Shown here piece after piece: positions 61,531 to 64,000 of a stretch of DNA of 64,000 nt (position 1 is its first letter; each line of letters begins with the position of its first letter). A program made the translations under genes and the position numbers. This DNA comes from Faecalimonas umbilicata. Its GTDB lineage: Bacteria > Bacillota > Clostridia > Lachnospirales > Lachnospiraceae. The stretch is from assembly GCF_004346095.1 (NCBI RefSeq), contig NZ_SLZV01000012.1, forward strand, positions 18,053 to 82,052, in the 5' to 3' direction. The notes under the pieces are model-generated. The model saw nothing but the letters and a program-made list of their open reading frames with translations, did not search any database and was not told the DNA's origin.

Positions 61531-62544
61531 TTATAAAAATACAGACTGAAACAAATTAAACAAGTATCCCACCATCACGATTCCAGTCGTACAGATTGTT
61601 GCAAATGCTGCCAGTAATTTTGGTTTGACTGCTTTTCGCAGCATGATCATAGACGGCAGACTTAACGTTGTCACAGCCATCATAAAACTTAAAATTGTTC
61701 CAAGCTGTGCTCCCTTTGAAAGAAGCGCTTCTGCTACCGGTATCGTTCCAAAAATATCTGCATACATCGGAACTCCCACCAGAACTGCCAGAATCACTCC
61801 AAACGGATTGTCATTTCCGAGAATTTTTTCAATCCATTGTTCCGAAATCCAGTTGTGGATCACAGCTCCGATCCCGACTCCGACCAAAATATATGGAAAC
61901 ACCTTCCGAAAAGTCGTTTCTACTTGTGTCTTTGCATACAGTAGTCGATCCTTTTTTGTCAGTTTCGGCGCGTCTATCTCTATGCCAGATGCATTTCTAA
62001 TAAATTCCTCTACATATTTTTCCATATGTAATTTTTCAATGATCGTTCCTCCGAGCACCGCCACAATGATTCCCAGCACTACATATACAACAGCCACCTT
62101 TCCTCCAAAGATGCTCATAAGAAGAACAAGACTCCCCAGATCGACCATCGGGGAAGAAATCAAGAAAGAAAATGTCACACCAAGAGGCAGCCCTGCGCTT
62201 GTGAATCCCATAAATAGCGGAATCGAAGAGCAGGAGCAAAACGGAGTGACAGTTCCTAAAAGTGCAGCGACCATATTTGCCCCGCTTCCATGAAAACGCC
62301 CCAAAATTTTTTTGCTTCTTTCCGGTGGAAAATAACTTTGAATATAGGAAATGACAAAAATCAGCAGACACAGCAAGATCGCAATTTTGATCAGATCATA
62401 CAGAAAGAATAAGATGCTTCCACCTGCCCTTGATGAAAGGTCAAGACCTGCCACCGCAAGTCCATTCCCAATCAGTTCCCTGAGCCACTGCATGCCAAGT
62501 ACTTGATTTTGAATAAATTCCCATATTTCTTTCACAAATTCCAT
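61531..62544 (-). CDS. COG0701/DUF318 permease (ArsP-like)
   Basis: A 337-residue permease with about eight membrane segments. The family motif CSCSSIPLFMGFTSAGLPLG (near residue 103) with adjacent Cys residues is characteristic, and a second related stretch (VGVPMYADIFGTIPVAEAL) appears in the C-terminal half. Members include ArsP, which exports trivalent organoarsenicals; others have unknown substrates. The ATG at 62544 has GAGAGGG just upstream. Operon order is GTPase, thioredoxin, permease, arsC. Confidence 0.9.
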   Translation of the reverse strand: MEFVKEIWEFIQNQVLGMQWLRELIGNGLAVAGLDLSSRAGGSILFFLYDLIKIAILLCLLIFVISYIQSYFPPERSKKILGRFHGSGANMVAALLGTVTPFCSCSSIPLFMGFTSAGLPLGVTFSFLISSPMVDLGSLVLLMSIFGGKVAVVYVVLGIIVAVLGGTIIEKLHMEKYVEEFIRNASGIEIDAPKLTKKDRLLYAKTQVETTFRKVFPYILVGVGIGAVIHNWISEQWIEKILGNDNPFGVILAVLVGVPMYADIFGTIPVAEALLSKGAQLGTILSFMMAVTTLSLPSMIMLRKAVKPKLLAAFATICTTGIVMVGYLFNLFQSVFL

Positions 62545-62606
62545 ATAGCCCTCTCCCATTCATACATTTAAATATATCAATATATTCTTTAAAAAAATGT
62601 GTCACT

Positions 62607-62633
62607 TGCAGCACAAACGAAGTTTCTGCTGCA
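62607..62633 (-). promoter_or_regulatory. Hairpin between thioredoxin-like and permease genes
   Basis: Minus strand: TGCAGCA/TGCTGCA stem with inner AAAC/GTTT, and a T7 run 9 nt later. It could partially terminate or stabilise the upstream part of the operon mRNA. Confidence 0.4.
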
Positions 62634-62648
62634 TTGACCACCTCTATT

Positions 62649-62879
62649 TTATTTTAAAAATCGTATAATTTCATCTTTTTTAGCCATTCGCCCAGACACA
62701 ACTAACTTCCCGTCAATCATGAGCGAAGGAGCCGACATAACTCCGAGCTTTACAATTTCCAATAGATCTTCCACTTTTTCTACTTCTGCGTCACATCCGG
62801 TCTCCGCTACGGCTTCCCGCACATGTTCATACAATTTATCACAAGTTTCACATCCTGCACCAATCACTTTAATCTTCAT
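62649..62879 (-). CDS. Small thioredoxin-like redox-active disulfide protein
   Basis: A 76-residue protein with motif GAGCETCDKL (CxxC at residues 9-12) and the cis-Pro loop SAPSLMIDGK. This minimal thioredoxin fold (redox-active disulfide protein 2 family) is frequently encoded beside DUF318 permeases. It may reduce the permease Cys pair or deliver a bound metal/metalloid. It ends 104 bp before the permease and follows the GTPase by 12 bp. Confidence 0.9.
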   Translation of the reverse strand: MKIKVIGAGCETCDKLYEHVREAVAETGCDAEVEKVEDLLEIVKLGVMSAPSLMIDGKLVVSGRMAKKDEIIRFLK

Positions 62880-62891
62880 GCGCTTTCTCCT

Positions 62892-63830
62892 TTAATTTCT
62901 CAACTTCATTTCAGTTCCTACGTATTCCTGCCATGCTGAAAGGATCTTCTTGATAATCATCGGTCCTATTTTGGAAATAAACACTAATTGTGACTTTTCA
63001 AATGCCTCCGATTCTTTATAATCTATCAGTGTTCCTACTACATCCACCTGCGTCCACCCGGTTTCCGTCAAATTGCAAAATCCTTTCACGCGATGGACAT
63101 CCGGTGCGATCACAGTTAAAAATTCATTCAGCTTTTGCCGATCAATTTGCCCGTCATACTCCATAAATATAGATTTTGGTTTTGTTTCTACGGAATTCGT
63201 CGTCTCTTCACCTTCTGCCCACTCATAGATCAGCAGATCTTTCTTTAAAAAAGAATCATCTATCTCCCCGTTAGCACTTGTCTTCATTTCGCAGACCGGA
63301 TTGATTTCTCTGATTTTCTCCTCGACCTTCTCAATCTGTTTTTCACCGACAAGATCCGTCTTTGTGATCACTGCCAGGTGACAGTGTTTTAACTGGCGAA
63401 AAGCAGTCTCTTCCTCTTTGACCTGTTCTAGAAAATTTACCGCATCCACAAAACAGATGACTCCTCTGAAATCATATTCTTTTCCAGATACGATCTTAGC
63501 TGCCTCCAAAATCTCCTGCACATTCGAAGGATCCCCCCATCCGGAACTCTCCACGAACAAATACTCAAAATCCTGTGCCGCCATCTCAGCCAACGCCTGC
63601 ACAAAATTCAGCTTCAGGCAGGAACAGAAGATCGATCCTCGGTTTATCTCCACCATCTGAATCTCGTCATTTCGTAAAATGGTTCCGTCGATTCCCAGCT
63701 TCCCAAATTCATTCTGGATAATCCCAATCCGATGTCCTTTCAATATCTCCAAAAGCTTTAACAGCACTGTTGTTTTCCCTGATCCTAAAAATCCTGTCAA
63801 AACATATAATTTCGTGTCTGCTCTATACAT
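62892..63830 (-). CDS. COG0523/CobW-type metal-chaperone GTPase
   Basis: A 312-residue GTPase. P-loop GFLGSGKTT (12-20), a Cys cluster SIFCSCLK (a variant of the GCxCC metal site), FVESSGWGDP and TKTDL. A C-terminal CobW_C-like domain follows. The family delivers metals such as Zn or Co, or works in metal stress. It heads the operon with thioredoxin, permease and arsC. GGGAGGGAG precedes the ATG. Confidence 0.9.
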   Translation of the reverse strand: MYRADTKLYVLTGFLGSGKTTVLLKLLEILKGHRIGIIQNEFGKLGIDGTILRNDEIQMVEINRGSIFCSCLKLNFVQALAEMAAQDFEYLFVESSGWGDPSNVQEILEAAKIVSGKEYDFRGVICFVDAVNFLEQVKEEETAFRQLKHCHLAVITKTDLVGEKQIEKVEEKIREINPVCEMKTSANGEIDDSFLKKDLLIYEWAEGEETTNSVETKPKSIFMEYDGQIDRQKLNEFLTVIAPDVHRVKGFCNLTETGWTQVDVVGTLIDYKESEAFEKSQLVFISKIGPMIIKKILSAWQEYVGTEMKLRN

Positions 63831-63862
63831 AATCTCCCTCCCTAATAAATCAAGTCTTTTTT

Positions 63863-63877
63863 CCTTTAAAATAAAGG
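63863..63877. repeat. Perfect dyad CCTTTA-N3-TAAAGG upstream of the GTPase operon
   Basis: A 6-bp perfect inverted repeat lies 33 bp before the GTPase start. A second dyad (ACGAATAAAA with TTTTATTTCGT) spans about 63961-63990. Either could be an operator; no ArsR-type site is obvious. Confidence 0.4.
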
Positions 63878-64000
63878 TTTTTTAAAGTTTCTATCTCAGA
63901 TGAATGAACAAGAATCATGGATATTTCTCTGTATCTGGTACGAAAATAGCTAGTTTAGGGTATACGAAATAAAACGTCTTTTTTATTCGTTTTAAATGGC

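Overview
The window reads as chromosome of a low-to-mid GC, spore-forming Gram-positive bacterium of the Clostridia, most likely a gut Lachnospiraceae. Evidence: a spoIVA gene, the order DUF512-protein/der/plsY/gpsA, a dnaG-rpoD-trmK-nif3 cluster, YesMN-type two-component control of sugar uptake, consensus SigA promoters, strong AGGAGG ribosome binding sites and many U-tailed hairpin terminators. Most genes lie on the minus strand. I saw no phage, insertion sequence, integrase or CRISPR array. The left end cuts a sensor kinase; the right end stops just upstream of a metal/arsenic operon.

Layout: (1) 1-1149, regulator and intramembrane-sensing type kinase (kinase truncated). (2) 1249-3599, three overlapping cell-envelope genes (GT2-GtrA fusion, phosphodiester glycosidase, small membrane protein). 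(3) 3667-8817, a polyphosphate-polymerase-like module: OmpR-type regulator and kinase, a terminator, then VTC-domain protein, DUF4956 membrane protein and a Cthe_2159-like surface lipoprotein. (4) 8892-15688, spoIVA, a divergent FNT channel, then gpsA/plsY/der/DUF512-protein. (5) 15913-23397, prs, polysaccharide deacetylase, yajC/tgt/L,D-transpeptidase and aroC. (6) 23742-28992, a polyamine uptake operon (cupin regulator, potA, potB, a potC-potD fusion) ending in an RluA-type synthase. (7) 29085-38818, one long run: polyphosphate:AMP phosphotransferase, dgt, dnaG, rpoD, trmK, nif3, nucleoside kinase, glycerophosphodiesterase. (8) 39023-41028, two tandem tRNA-Leu(AAG) genes and a YhbD-like/bactofilin-like pair. 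(9) 41153-47925, aldo/keto reductase, an RsmH-like paralog, csoR-copA and a purine permease with a structured leader. (10) 48162-59109, a glycan locus: GH123-like and GH16 enzymes, ABC permeases, divergent binding protein, YesMN-type two-component system and flavodoxin. (11) 59308-63830, GntR regulator, unknown membrane protein, and an arsC/permease/thioredoxin/COG0523 operon.

How they may work together: the VTC module could make polyphosphate and export or anchor it, while the PPK2-type phosphotransferase uses polyphosphate to phosphorylate AMP. The glycan locus is a self-contained sense/import/hydrolyse unit whose divergent promoters share a pair of inverted 20-bp boxes. The most promising under-described items are the VTC-DUF4956-lipoprotein module with its direct-repeat promoter, the leader RNA of the purine permease, the sugar permease with a large extracytoplasmic insert, the three evenly spaced boxes before the YhbD/bactofilin pair, and the COG0523/permease/ArsC operon. 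Positions and motifs come from reading the sequence; family names come from recognised motifs, without database searches.
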